Source: Sipunculus nudus
Lineage: Eukaryota > Annelida > Sipuncula > Golfingiida > Sipunculidae
Direction: 5' to 3'
Assembly: GCA_026874595.1 (NCBI GenBank)
Contig: CM049307.1
Span: forward strand, 26,820,362-26,884,361
Length of the DNA stretch: 64,000 nt
Part shown: piece by piece, positions 24,288 through 36,350 of the stretch
Layout of the letters: each line of letters opens with the position of its first letter
Position numbering within the stretch: position 1 is the first letter of the stretch
The notes under the pieces: generated by a model
Databases searched by the model: none
Seen by the model: the letters and a program-made list of their open reading frames with translations, nothing else
What the model was told of the DNA's origin: nothing
Translations under genes and position numbers: made by a program

Positions 24288-27200
24288 CCTTTATTGTCTG
24301 TGCGACGCATTTAAATATAGTACAATTAAGTATAACGATTTACAAAATATGGTATTATATGAATATTGTGTTTCCAGAATATATTGATTCTTAGCCAGGT
24401 TAGGATATATAAAAGTTCTTAGTTAACCCAGAAATGAAATCAAAGTCTACAACTCTAATTATTAATATATTTCATTTCCAATATTTAAATATTATTCTCT
24501 GAATATCGGGGGAGGGGGGTTGGGTGATTACATAGACCATCCCCCCTCGCTCAAAAGTGAGTATATACCCCAATCCCCTTTTTATTGAGGCCCCTGCATC
24601 CAGAAAAAGAATCGAACAGCGCGATATCGTCATTATCCCAAACACCAAAACACACATTTTATATAAATGTCTAGACAAAGAAAAAAGTTACAGCTTTTGA
24701 GTTGTGGATTATTAGCGGATGGCAGTGGTCATTTAACTAATGTGTCTAATAATTTCCCTCTTACCAGCTGGCTCTTGAAGAACAAAGACAGTCGTTTCAC
24801 CTTAGCTTAATAAATATAAAATAAAACCTGGCCCTGGGCGGTTTAATCAATAGTTTACACACCATTCGTTTAACTATCATATGTCACAAAAGGGACCGTC
24901 CGCTCGTATTTACAGAACGGGAGTATGCATTCCATACAGGATAAACATGCACATACTTTAGCATTTTGAGTGAAACAACATGATTTGTTTCAGACGACGA
25001 AACAGGACAAAAGCGAAACCGACGTCAGCTAAAATATCCTGGAAAGTTGATCGAAAGTCCTCCAAGAACTCGCAGCCAATTAATAGTGGTAGCAGCTGCA
25101 ATACGCTACGTGTGGTTTGGCGATTGGGTATTATTAGTCATGGCTTTTAGCTTTCACCTGAAAATATTTTTGTACTTTGTCAGATGTGCATCTCATTTGT
25201 CACTAGACTACTTTTGATTTCCAGACTATAGTCTCTGCTATCTCTGCTCCACACCGTAGGTTCTATAAACCCATTTGAGTGTAAAACATTTGTCTTCCTC
25301 TTGAAACACAGTTTGTTCAGTCTCAGTGAAAGCCGAGGCAAAGGGAAAGTTTAGTTAAAGGCACTGTATGACAAACCGGGTGGAATAATTGAGTGTTAAA
25401 TGTTTTAAGTTAATTAAGGATTAGCACGGTGATTAACTGCAACGGACACAGGGTCTGTTTGTCCTCCGGGCAATTTGGCCATCAATTAACGTTGACTACT
25501 TCAGAAAACACAATGCCGTTATGAGTGTCTCACTTGGCGCGGCAAGTTGATTTTATTGTGTGTTTATCCGTATCTGTAGGGGCTGGCTCTGGACAATGAA
25601 TCACCTCCCTAATCACCACCCAGGTGCACGTGACCCATCAATTTCTCAAACTTCATCGCCTATCGGATTGCGATAAGTTTGTACCCTTTGGCATTTCATC
25701 CACGAAATCTGTCAGTCCCCCGGCTAATATCGCCCCGAGTGAAACAGTAATTAATTTAACCAGTGGATTTTAAATGTTGCATCAGTCTGAGTACTATCCC
25801 GCAGGGAATTATTTTACCTGTAGTTGCTGGTGTTTAATCAGAATTACTCACTGACGACTTTCATATCCGTATACATATGCCGTTCACAACCGTTTGAAGG
25901 ACCCACAAGTAAACGTTAAATTTGCGAAAATTATCAAGTGTTAGTGTTTCCCATGTTGACGTGCAAACGGTTGCTAAAAGTGCATGCTTTCGTATATTTG
26001 TCGACAGGTGGCGTCACCAACAAGGGTTATATCAATTTTTATCCTTGTCATAAACCCTTTAAAGCCTTATTTTCATATTATATTAATTAAATACAAGTGT
26101 TTTTAGAGGATATTCCTTAAACGCTTTTTTAATTATGATATTATCTGAAGAATTTTTCTGTTTAGGAAATTCGAAAGGATAATATTCAAAACTCGGGTAA
26201 ATTGGTGAACGAACAAGAAAACATTACAGTCCACTCTTTACTCTGGAAAATGATGAAAAAGGAACGAGAACACCATCAATAAAAGCTTTGAACTATAACA
26301 AAACGTATTTAGTGAAATAGATGGTCCGATACCCAATCCCTCGTTGCGATAGCTTTACTGTGTAAACTGTTTTATAAAGGTTACTAGTTCAGTAAAATGC
26401 TCGGTCTTGACAATCTGTATTCGTTTGTTTTTAACGAGTAGAAGCTTCTAAATGACTAGTATAATCAATCATTGGCCGAATACGAGATTATACAGGGCCA
26501 TTAGCCGGGTTAAAACATGACAGCATTCGTTTGATAGTCCAATACTTAAGTTAAAATTAGTACTCACGTCCCAAGATGCTGGGATAGGTAATACATTACC
26601 AACGACTACAATAGTAAAGAAAAAAATGGAAAATGGAAAGATAACAGCCTTTGTTTTAGACTATATGATCCATTTAATCCTGTCGGTAGGACGGCTCCCC
26701 ACATATCTCCACTTCAGTTTTGACATCTTGTTAATTTTATAATGACTGATTGCCTGCAGAGTCATCATTTTCCAATTTCAAAGGATTTCCGTTTCAACGC
26801 ATTGGCAATTAAAGCACTTAACACATTCCATCTGGCAGAGCCTACGTTGATTCCTTAGTATCAGAATTCACGTTTTACATTCGGTAACTTGTCAACCGCT
26901 TGAGACTTTGACCATCTCCTTGGCATCATGTGTCATCTATTAAGTTAAAGAAGTCAACTGAATTCCCGTTATTCATAGGTGTATTTTCTTTTCCTTCGAT
27001 CTAAACCAAATGAACGAGCGAAAGACTTTCACTCTTATTTTGCCACAAAAAAATATAATGTGCTTTGCCTCTTTATGTCCATCATACTCATTTTTGCTTT
27101 GTTTTGTAATAGACCATTTCTAATCCCGTCAGTTTTTGTATTGTTCTCGCATCCGACTGGAACGGACGTTCATGTCAGCCCGCGCGAGCATGTTTTATGT

Positions 27201-28880
27201 GCAGTCCACATCCATGAAGCAGCAATGTACTTTTTTTATCTCTCAGCATTAGTATATCAAATATTTTAAGAGAAAATCTTATATGGGGAATCTCGTCCAT
27301 AAATATACACTTTCAATCATGAATTTAGTTTATATAATGATAAAATTCCTATAATTTGTATAATTTATGTATTATGTATAATTTATATATTCCTATTACA
27401 AATGTATTAAAACAATAAGCGATACATCTTTGGTACGCAGGTGGTCAAGCACTGAAAAACATTTTCTAAAACATGATATACGAGCAAATCATCGATTACC
27501 AAGATCTCAATGATTATTGTGTCGATTAAAATGTTATGAAAATAACGTGTGTTTGATATTAAGGCCATGCTCTCTTTGCCTCATCCACTTGGCATTACAT
27601 CTAATTGAAATTGAACATTTCAGTTATATTTGAAAATTTCTAGGGCCTTCTTTGTATCCAGGAGACGCCGTTTTAAAAATGACAGACGCATCGCAGGGGG
27701 ACTTGATGTCTAGGAGAATGAAGGGCAAATAAAATAAAAAGAACTCTGACGTGTAACATTCGCTGTGAACAGGAACTGAAGCTCTGTACATCTGCTGGTG
27801 ACTGAAACGTCAAATACAATATTTAATTGTCGTTTGCTGTTTGTTCTCGGACATTGAGGGTAAATATTTGTCGGCAGATAAAGTGTCAGCATGTTTAGTA
27901 TATAGTTGACAGTAAACGTTTTAGAATGGAGCCTATTCAAATATAATACATATCAAAACGCACGTGCTACTTCATTTTCTCGAAATGTCATTTTCCTGAA
28001 TACATGCACCGAGGAATAAGTGCTTCATGTATTTATATTCATAATGATTGAAATAAAAACAAATAATGTGCAATATGTCAATACGATGAACATGCAATAT
28101 ATAACGGGGAAAGTATGGGACTTGCGTATCAAAACGTTCCGTATCGTAAAACGGAATAGTCAGGTATTAGTGTGGACGTATAATCTACCAATACACAATA
28201 ATTCCTGTAGTGACTCTAAAGAGTGACACCATGAGAAGAGGCACCGTCATCGAGTGGAAGAGTCACATTCACATTACATCGAATATGATGCAGATGATAT
28301 TTAAGATGTAATCGAAGAAAAGGTATATATGTATTCAATTATTCATTATTCTCGTAGATTATCAGAAACTAAGATTGTCTTAGTAAAATTCAGTCAAGCT
28401 TTCCCCTCAACTAACATGGCTTCGATAGCATATAGGGTAAAGAGTTTTGATTTATTTTTACCCAGCTATGTTTACACAGTTTGTAAGCAGACTTATGCAG
28501 GATTAAACTTGGACATATGGGCCAAATAAGTGTATCCCACAATAACCCCTCCCCCGCCCCCCCCCCCCCACCTATCCCTTAGATACAGGAAAATGCACCG
28601 TTTTCTTGGTCCTGCTTTCAACTGTGTATACTTGTACCAAAATGCAATCTTTGTTATCTGACTTTCATACCATATTCATTTCTTTAGGTATACCTGAAGT
28701 AAAGGCCATGGTTTATTTACAGGATATGTCCATGGACTGTCAAATAGGACGAGGTTAACTATACGATACCATTACTAAGCCTTTTGAATTTCATATTTTA
28801 CATGCTTTTCAATAATTGTTATGACATTAGAGCTAATCTCTGGTTCATGCCAGATCCCCCCCCCCCCATTCCCTCTGAGG
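24288..28880. other. Unassigned non-coding sequence, possible conserved elements
   Basis: No gene recognised. The 25370-25830 stretch has balanced composition and no repeats. It is dense in binding-site-like motifs: TTAATTAAGGATTAG, CAGGTGCACGTGACC and TCAATTAACG. The 96-codon frame at 26979-27269 is hydrophobic but unlike any family I know. A poly-C tract lies at 28552-28569. Confidence 0.5.
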
Positions 28881-28955
28881 GAGCGGCGGGTTTCGAACCA
28901 GGGACCTTCCACTTCGTTGTCTAATGCTTTATAACTACTAGGCTACGTCTTTCCC
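28881..28955 (-). repeat. tRNA-derived SINE head
   Basis: On the minus strand an A box TAGCCTAGTAGTT (28933-28945) is followed after 34 bp by a perfect B box GGTTCGAAACC (28889-28899). The sequence does not close into a clean cloverleaf: the acceptor and anticodon stems pair poorly. It is therefore read as a SINE head or tRNA relic and not a functional tRNA gene. It ends 40 bp from the MITE at 28996. Confidence 0.6.
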
Positions 28956-28995
28956 TAAGATAATCCCTTGTTTATGTGTGAATGTGTTTAGCATA

Positions 28996-29684
28996 CCGTA
29001 TGTCCTTGAATAGACGGCGTTTATTTTTTAGACGCTACTTTCACCCGGAGTCTACACAAGGCCGGCTTCTATAAGTCCGGCGTTTATTAAAAATAAAAGA
29101 CAGTATCTGGATCATCAAATAAAACTTTAAAAAGAACACATGAAACAGAAAACCCGTCGGTCACTACTTAGGGACACAAGTGAAAACATCGCTGGGAAAC
29201 AGTTGTATTCAAACAGAGGTACACTCTCACCGTACCAATTTGTACCGCTTGTGGCAAGCGGTACTTTTTTTAAGCAGTTTGAAAGCACTAATAGTAATAG
29301 CCCTTATTAGTGATAGTGTAGCGTTTTTTAGAACCGGTGATCAGCTTTAATCATAATGGACAAATCGGGATCATTTGGTATCTCTAATTGAATGGGCATA
29401 CACATAAGGGAAAAAAAGATTTATAGAGGAATTAAACATATTATCAACACAAAACAAACCGAAATTCAAACAATCTCCGGTCGATTTGACTGGTAAACGC
29501 ACCATTTTAAGTGACGGAATAATACATCTCGCAGTAAACATGGAAACTACTCTGACACCAGGCCTCTGAACAAGACCGGTGTCTATTTAAGGCCGGCGTT
29601 TATTTTTCTGGGACACTGTTTTGCCCGGCGACTGTATAAGGCAGGCGACTTTTTAAGGCCTGGCGTCTGTTCAAGGAAATACGG
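28996..29684. mobile_element. 689-bp TA-flanked MITE, short copy
   Basis: Terminal inverted repeats CCGTATGTCCTTGAATAGAC and the complement of GTCTGTTCAAGGAAATACGG, flanked by TA on both sides (28994-28995 and 29685-29686). Subterminal ~18-bp modules of the form (G)CCGGCGTCTATTNAAGG occur several times at each end. The interior matches the copy at 52939-54485 in the outer ~250-400 bp of each side but lacks ~860 bp of its middle. No transposase is encoded. Confidence 0.85.
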
Positions 29685-30311
29685 TATGTTAATGTAAATG
29701 TTTGTTTTTACACACAGGTAAAAATTCGTTTGCTTCGCTTGACTTATTTGGAGACAGGTGTTGTTTTAATTGATAATGTGTTTGCTTGACTGCAGCTTCC
29801 AACATTGTCCTGACTAATAACCCTATTTTAAATAACCTGTGTTATACTGTATTCATATTCTTGACTATAACGATGAGGAACTTCTAACAAACCTAATATA
29901 GTGGATAAATTCTTCAAGATGAATCAGCAGATTAATGAGACCGCCGATCAAAGGAGAGCCTCTTCATATATCAGCCTTAAATAAGACGATGACAATCATT
30001 CTATTGTCGGTTGTGTTGACCTGGGTGGACAGTAAACTTTAACAATAAAAAACAGAACATTTGGTTTTTCAAAGTAATAGCTCTGTACAGAAGAGATTTG
30101 TATTGACAGGTTTCATTTTTTATGATATTCTATTTCAAATTTAAATTGTTACTGTAAATGTTATGAAGGATACAATGTAAATGCCAGCTAAACACATTAT
30201 TGAAGCGCAAGGGACTTTTCAGCGTGCAGCTTAAAGTATATGCTACACCGGAAGTAGGACCGCGTGGCACAAAGCACTCCGATAATGGTAAGTCTGCTAT
30301 GGAATTCTTTC

Positions 30312-30313
<2 letters not shown>
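29685..30313. other. Unassigned spacer
   Basis: Nothing recognised. Confidence 0.5.

Positions 30314-30354
<41 letters not shown>
30314..30354. repeat. (AT)n microsatellite
   Basis: About 20 AT units, ending 6 bp before a MITE-like terminus at 30361. Confidence 0.95.
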
Positions 30355-30357
<3 letters not shown>

Positions 30358-30360
30358 ATA

Positions 30361-31852
30361 CAGTGGCAGATCTAGAAATTCGATAATAAGGGAAGGGGGG
30401 TGCGCTAATACTGTTTTGGCAGTTGATGGGTATTATGGTTATTAATTTTTATTATATATATATTCCTATCTAATACTTATAAAAGGAATTCAGTTCACGT
30501 TTGTTCGCAGTGTTCTCTAAAACCGCGTTGTGTACAATATTGTGCCATACATCATTTTAAAGGTTATTATCCCCGCAGTGACATAGGCGATATGAAAATA
30601 AATAATTTTTAATATACATATAATTTTAAGTGATTTTTCCGTTTTTTCACCGAGCACAGCCGACCTGTCTTCGGCAATCACCGGAATGCGTGCATCGTGG
30701 TCACTTTACCTCTAACACCAAGGACTATTGTTCATATGAACAACGCTTGCTTTCACTGAGGGATTTGACCCACGTGCGTGGTCAGTAAAAGGGAAAAACA
30801 CATGTTTCTCGCTTTATGAAATGGAGAGTTCAACCAAGGAGGATTAATGACAAAACCTTATTCAAGGTCCCACTTCCAGGAACAGGGCTGGGATGGTGTC
30901 GGGGATTTCAGGCCTCAAAATATGTCTTATACGATGAAAAAAAAAAGGTTGCGGCGGTTGAAAATGAATACGGGCCCTCTGCATGCAGTCCCGTTGGGTC
31001 CGCTTCTGCTACGTACGAGGTATGCATATTTCTGTTTCTTTCTTCAGGAACAGTTTCCTTGCAACGTACATTTAATTAATCTTTCATGTGTTCCTCACAA
31101 CAACCTAATCTTTATACGTCCAATGATAGAATCCAGTCAAATATCATTGAAAACCTGAATGCCCCCGCGTCTCATTCCGGTTCAGGTTCACTGTTCAGGT
31201 CTTCAAGGTAAATATACCGGGGTATAAATTTCATGCCACGAGGAGAGCCCCACAAAATAAATGTTAAAAATATTGGAGTGACTGCAGGATCTCTCACGCA
31301 TTGTCTCCACCAGGTTATGAGTTTATACGGATGGGCGGTATGATGTTTAGGATTCATGTAATTTAAAAGTAAGAGGCAGATAAAAATAAGTGGCAAAATT
31401 AAAATACAGGCAGCTGAACATAGAAACGTTTTTTGTTCACAGAAGTGTTGTGCCTCATAGAGTCTCGCGAGTTATTCTGCAGTCGTGCCAAAATGTTTAT
31501 ACATATCTTATGGAGACAGTTTCCCACTGATACCTATATTTTCTGTTAATTTTTAGAATAAAAAAATGAGCCAACATTTCACATCTCAGTTTATAAATCT
31601 CCCCAACCCCGGTAATAAGCCTGGTATACCGGGTCTATCAGCTAGTATAATATATATATACTGGGAAAAATTTTGAATATGCAATGTGAAGAGGACATTT
31701 ACAGGCACCTTTCACTAAAAACTTTAAAATTTTATTGCTTTTTAATAAAAAGGAAAGCTGTAAATGAAAATGAGTCTCAACATTGAGAAAATAAATAGAC
31801 AAAAGAGAGATGTTACAGCTCATGGGGGGGGATCCCGTTGGATCCGTCACTT
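30361..31852. mobile_element. Possible GGATCC-type MITE fragments
   Basis: A left-type end CAGTGGCAGATCTAG lies at 30361-30375. Right-type ends occur at about 31000-31012 (GGGTCCGCTTCTG) and 31840-31851 (GGATCCGTCACT). A G run sits next to the last of these, as in the copies at 11.5 and 43.6 kb. The pairing of ends is uncertain: one 1.49-kb element, a 0.65-kb element, or several fragments are all possible. The interior contains no recognisable transposase. Confidence 0.35.
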
Positions 31853-33182
31853 TAATACATGTTATATTATCAGTGTTTAAAAAAACCTTATTCATTTAAA
31901 TACTATTCGCCTTTGTTCCAGAATGGTTCTTTGTCCAGGCTGTGACCAAATGAGGTAAAAATACCTGACATTCAAAACAAGCGAAAATATAGATTTTTGT
32001 TTATGAGTGAGTTTTAAGTATCACCCCTGGTTAGACTACCGGAGACCGGTTTCTACCTGGGTAAGATGCTATCTTCATCTTACTAAAGAACATTCGGGAT
32101 GCTGGGGATATTTCAAGGACTTCCGAGGCCGGTAAAACGACACCTTGGTTCTTCCTGTGACAGGGGAATTACTCTTGCATGCTGCAGTGTATCCCCAATG
32201 GTCCATTCATAACTGGCCATCTGAATGAAGAATCGTTCGTCAGGGTAACTTTCAACCTTGTCATGTTTGTTTCGATAAATTGTCATACTAAGCCGTGGAC
32301 GTAGACATTCCCTTCACGGTGGATTGATTAACATTATAACTTGCGTGTTCTTATTTGAAAATAATCGCGCTGGTCTTCAAGAATTGTCGGTATAAATGAG
32401 ATCTCAGATCGCATGCGCCTGCGCTTTCTCCAGTCATTGTCCACGCAGCCAGAGAAAACCAAGTTAAGTTTGATACTCCCGCCTGTAACATGCTTTACCC
32501 GGTATAATTTCTGATTTATATCAGTTTTAGGTCCTACAGATTGACGCGTCCGACTTCGAAATAGGTTAATAGCCACTAATATTCGATTGGGTAGATTTAG
32601 AGTTATCTCCTTGGCTTATACAGTGGTACTTTATCATCATGGCCCCATTATGATCGGTGCTGCATTCACTGTAATCTACTCGCACGCTAGGCCACTAAGC
32701 TGACTTAGTCTCACTGTCTTTACACGCTTATGTTTTCACATTCATCTTATATTAATCAAACGCTTTGTCCAGTGATCCATATAAAAAGATCGTATAATGA
32801 GACAAACATTGTTTCAGTTTTAATTTGTCATTGTGTATGCGGATTTATACAGCAAATCCTCGAATTGTGATAAAAGTGTTTTAAGCTTATCTTTCTTTTT
32901 GTAACACATTTGTTAAATCCTATATGGATTATATTAATACCCTGGAGTCTTGGATTGCTGTGAATTAGATACTATATCAAATATTACAAATATAAAAATG
33001 CAAGTACCATGTTCCAAGGTGTATAGTTATATAGTTAATCATGTACTAATTTTAATCAAATATTGTCGAAAGTAATATATTTTGATTTGCAAATCATTAC
33101 AAAGGTACAATAACAAAATGTAAAAATTCATATAAAAAAGTATATATTAAAAAAATGATATATTTATAAAATAAAACAAAGG
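31853..33182. other. Unassigned non-coding sequence
   Basis: No gene recognised. Confidence 0.5.
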
Positions 33183-33262
33183 ATACTGACGTCTATGATG
33201 ACTCGTGAATTTTAAAATTTAGGTTACCACAGTCCATGTTGACTCACGAATAACTAGAAATC
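33183..33262. repeat. ~47-bp minisatellite, upstream piece
   Basis: Two degenerate units containing ATGATGACTCGTGAAT and ATGTTGACTCACGAAT, related to the array at 33570-33685 on the other side of a dispersed repeat. Confidence 0.5.
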
Positions 33263-33264
33263 TG

Positions 33265-33565
33265 CATTGTAGGGAATGCAAGCCTCCGCCATGTTGGCTG
33301 GTGTGCCTGCTATGGGAAGCCCCCAACCTTGCAATCACTTATTCGCCCCATATTCCTAGGTTCATTCTTGCATAAGTTACTGTGCTTTAGTGAATATTCT
33401 TTAATGGTGGATGCGCACCAAAAACTAATCGATTCTTCATTTGCCCCTTCAAGAAATGTCCTGACAATTTCATGAAATTCCGTTCATGTTTTAATGAGTT
33501 ATGTTGTGAACAAAACAGACATACGAACGGGGATGAACGCATAACCTCCTGGTGGAAGCAATAAA
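33265..33565 (+). repeat. Dispersed repeat copy between two minisatellite pieces
   Basis: Starts with AATGCAAGCCTCCGCC. It contains AATTTCATGAAATTCCGTTC and ends with GCATAACCTCCTGGTGGAAG, the same order of modules as the copy at 35323-35530. It is non-coding. Confidence 0.5.
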
Positions 33566-33569
33566 AGTG

Positions 33570-33685
33570 AGGCCCCTATGTTGACTCATGAATATAAAAA
33601 ATTAGGCAACCAGTGCCTATGTTGACTCATGAATATCAAGAATGAGGCAACCAGCGCCTCTGTTGACTCACTGATATACAATGAG
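33570..33685. repeat. ~47-bp minisatellite, downstream piece
   Basis: About 2.5 units of (C)CTATGTTGACTCATGAATAT followed by an AAT(T/G)AGGCAACCAG(T/C)G module. Confidence 0.75.
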
Positions 33686-35322
33686 AACCCAGCAGCGCTT
33701 ATATATGGCACATTTTACACAGCGAAAGCAGAGGACTGGAGCCTAATAACATTCATAAGTATTCGTTTTATTTGCTTTTGAAATATAAAGTAACATGGTT
33801 AAAATGGAGTGTAATTTCGAATATGCTCTTTTACCAAGTGCAAATTTATAAGTCAATAATGATTGTCATCAATATAAGCTAGTTACATCTCAACAGATAT
33901 GAGCTCGAATAAAATCACAACATTATCAATTATCTTTCAAGTTTTGTTTTAACTCTTTTCATCCAGGAACTAAAAAATCAATGGACGATAACTCGGGGCC
34001 TTACCGTGTCTCCGTTAGATATGTCAGACAAAAGTGTTTGTAGTTTCAAAAGGCTTTTTGTGATTTCTTTACCACGGAGAACGTGGGAGTCATAATTCCA
34101 TAAAGGAATGTGTGAAGATACCATCAGACCCTGACGCGGCTCGTTCACAAAGCTTGACCTTCGCTGGCACCCAATAAACGACGCAGTCCGCCAGACAGTT
34201 GACTCGGCTTTCCATGCCATCCATGCAGCGACCCCGCTCCCCAGTTAGTCACACAAAGCGTTGAAAGAAACGGCCGTGAAAGAACCGAAAGACCTGGGAA
34301 TCACTTAGCCCGTAACCCTTGTCACCTTCTCAATGGCGCCTTGACACGCCACACGTGACCCGGGTTGATAAACACCCTCTCTTTATATCTTGAAACCCCC
34401 CTGTCAGAGATGGCGTCCTGATTACCAAAACGGTTCTCTTTTATTCAGATTTTCCGTAGACTCTTATCTAGTCTCCGTTGCCAGATTCACATCTGTGTAA
34501 CCATGGGGTATCGCTGCACCTTTTTTCTCCTATTCGTGTCATCCCGTGGTAACTTGACGCACGGTCCTTATTTAAATGTCCATCCAGAGCCGGCTATTTC
34601 CGCACGCTGACTTATCAGTTCTTTTTCTCTAGGGTTTTGCTATAAAATCAGATCCTGATTAAGGACTCCGATGTGACTGTAATTCAACATGCTACAAGAA
34701 GCTGCTTCTGCTTTTTAGAAAACTAAATTGAATGTTACGAAAGAAATGTCTGTTCAAATGTAATCCTGCCCAGCGTCCCACACTATACCCACTGAGAAAA
34801 AAGAAAGCTGCGCATTCAACAGGCTATAAACTTTGCGAGAAAAGGGTTTTAATGGAAAGAGAAACAAAAGTGGTGTTGTCAAGTGAAAGAAACTGCATAC
34901 ATAACGAATGAAAAGGACAACCACTGTGGGTTGATATAAAACACAAACGAAAGATAATACAAATAGAAAACATGCAAACGTGATAAAAGTTGTTTTTAAA
35001 TTGATTAGAAAGTTAACAAAGACAACATAATCTCACAGAAACACGAAAGAACCACCGCCTGCTATGATGGTAAGTTGTAGAGTTTTATAAGTTTTTTTTT
35101 TAATTATGGAACGATCTAACTTCGTAAGACCATTCAATATATATATATCATCAAGCTGACGATAATGATAAGAATCCCTGCTTCATTTAACTACATGAAG
35201 TATAACCCGAGAAAAACAGGTGGTGCACTATCTATAGTCAGTGTAAGCATGCATATAATCAATTACTTTCACTTATTTTTAAAAGTTTGTAAAATAAACT
35301 TGAAAAGACTTGTTTGACTAGA
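33686..35322. other. Unassigned sequence with a possible short exon
   Basis: The comparatively GC-rich stretch 34000-34660 includes a minus-strand open frame (34220-33978). It crosses a consensus-like donor, ACGGTAAGG, near 34003. Its product is not recognisable and a different upstream ATG opens another frame, so I do not call a gene. Confidence 0.4.
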
Positions 35323-35530
35323 AAAGCACTCAGAGTGCGCAGCCATCCGTCAAAGTTAGTCCATTACCCCCATTGGCAATCATTTGTTCCGTGGTTCATG
35401 GCCGATCGAGCTATCCTGAAAATTTCATCAAAATCCATTCAAAACTTTTTTGAGTAATGTTGCTACCAGCGCATAGACAAACAAATCAACGCCGGCAAAA
35501 GCATGACCACGCCCCCTGTCGGAGGTAATG
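35323..35530 (+). repeat. Dispersed repeat copy (GGCGGAGGTAAT family)
   Basis: Begins AGCACTCAGAGTGCGCAG. It contains GAAAATTTCATCAAAATCC and TTTTTTGAGTAATGTTGCT, and ends with CAACGCCGGCAAAAGCATGA...GTCGGAGGTAAT. This module order is typical of a short interspersed repeat common in aquatic animal genomes. Minus-strand frames over it are artefacts. Confidence 0.6.
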
Positions 35531-36350
35531 ATGTCTATATGTAACAATGACCATATAAGGTTTACCGTTATCAAGGCTGCTTGGAAAACGTGGATGGGGT
35601 GACAAAGGTATATGACACGACAAACCCCACGAAGCCTGGCAGATAGCGAGCTAGGAACATTAAAGCCAGTCATACAATCAATTATTTTGTTTGTAGAATT
35701 TGATTTCTTGCTTGTCCTGTTCATATATTTGTGGCCTGTAGAATTCATGTTGAGAAGTATTCTGATGGTAACCCTGTGATGGATATATGAACTTGTTTAT
35801 CTGCAAATTTTTAGTAAACACACTACATGTGCCATTGTTGAGAAAAACTAACATGTAACCTAAGGAGTTTGGTTGCATATGTACGGTAGCCCTTTGCAAA
35901 CCTCTGATTGTCCTTAATAAATGTGTTTTGATTAATTTGGCGGGCCCCTACATGTCATAAAACGTGGATTTAAACAAATAGACCAGCATGTGAACCGCAT
36001 GATCGGCATTTCATGCCATAGTTTCATAAGGGTTCAAGGGATTATCTAAAGTTTATAGATGTCAGATATCGGTTATGCCCCAGTAAAGCTAGAACAGCTC
36101 CCTGCCGGGCCCCCTAATAAAATTCATGTTAATAGCTTGGTCACATGACAGTACACAAAATGCAGAGTCCGTGCACTAGTACAGGTGCTACAATTTTAAG
36201 AGATTCTAATATTCCAGAAAGGCCGTGGCAGATCGTACTAACCGGAGGCACTAATCAACTACTTTAAACGCCAAGGAAGCCAACCCTTTCATCCCGGGAA
36301 CATCGTCCGTGATTTTCAGTGTTCTCGCCTCATTAGTGGCACCTTGTCAT
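35531..36350. other. Unassigned spacer before the 44-bp array
   Basis: Nothing recognised. Confidence 0.5.

Noticed and set aside
28881-28955. Functional tRNA gene
   Set aside because: A and B boxes are good but acceptor and anticodon stems do not pair properly; a SINE head is more likely.
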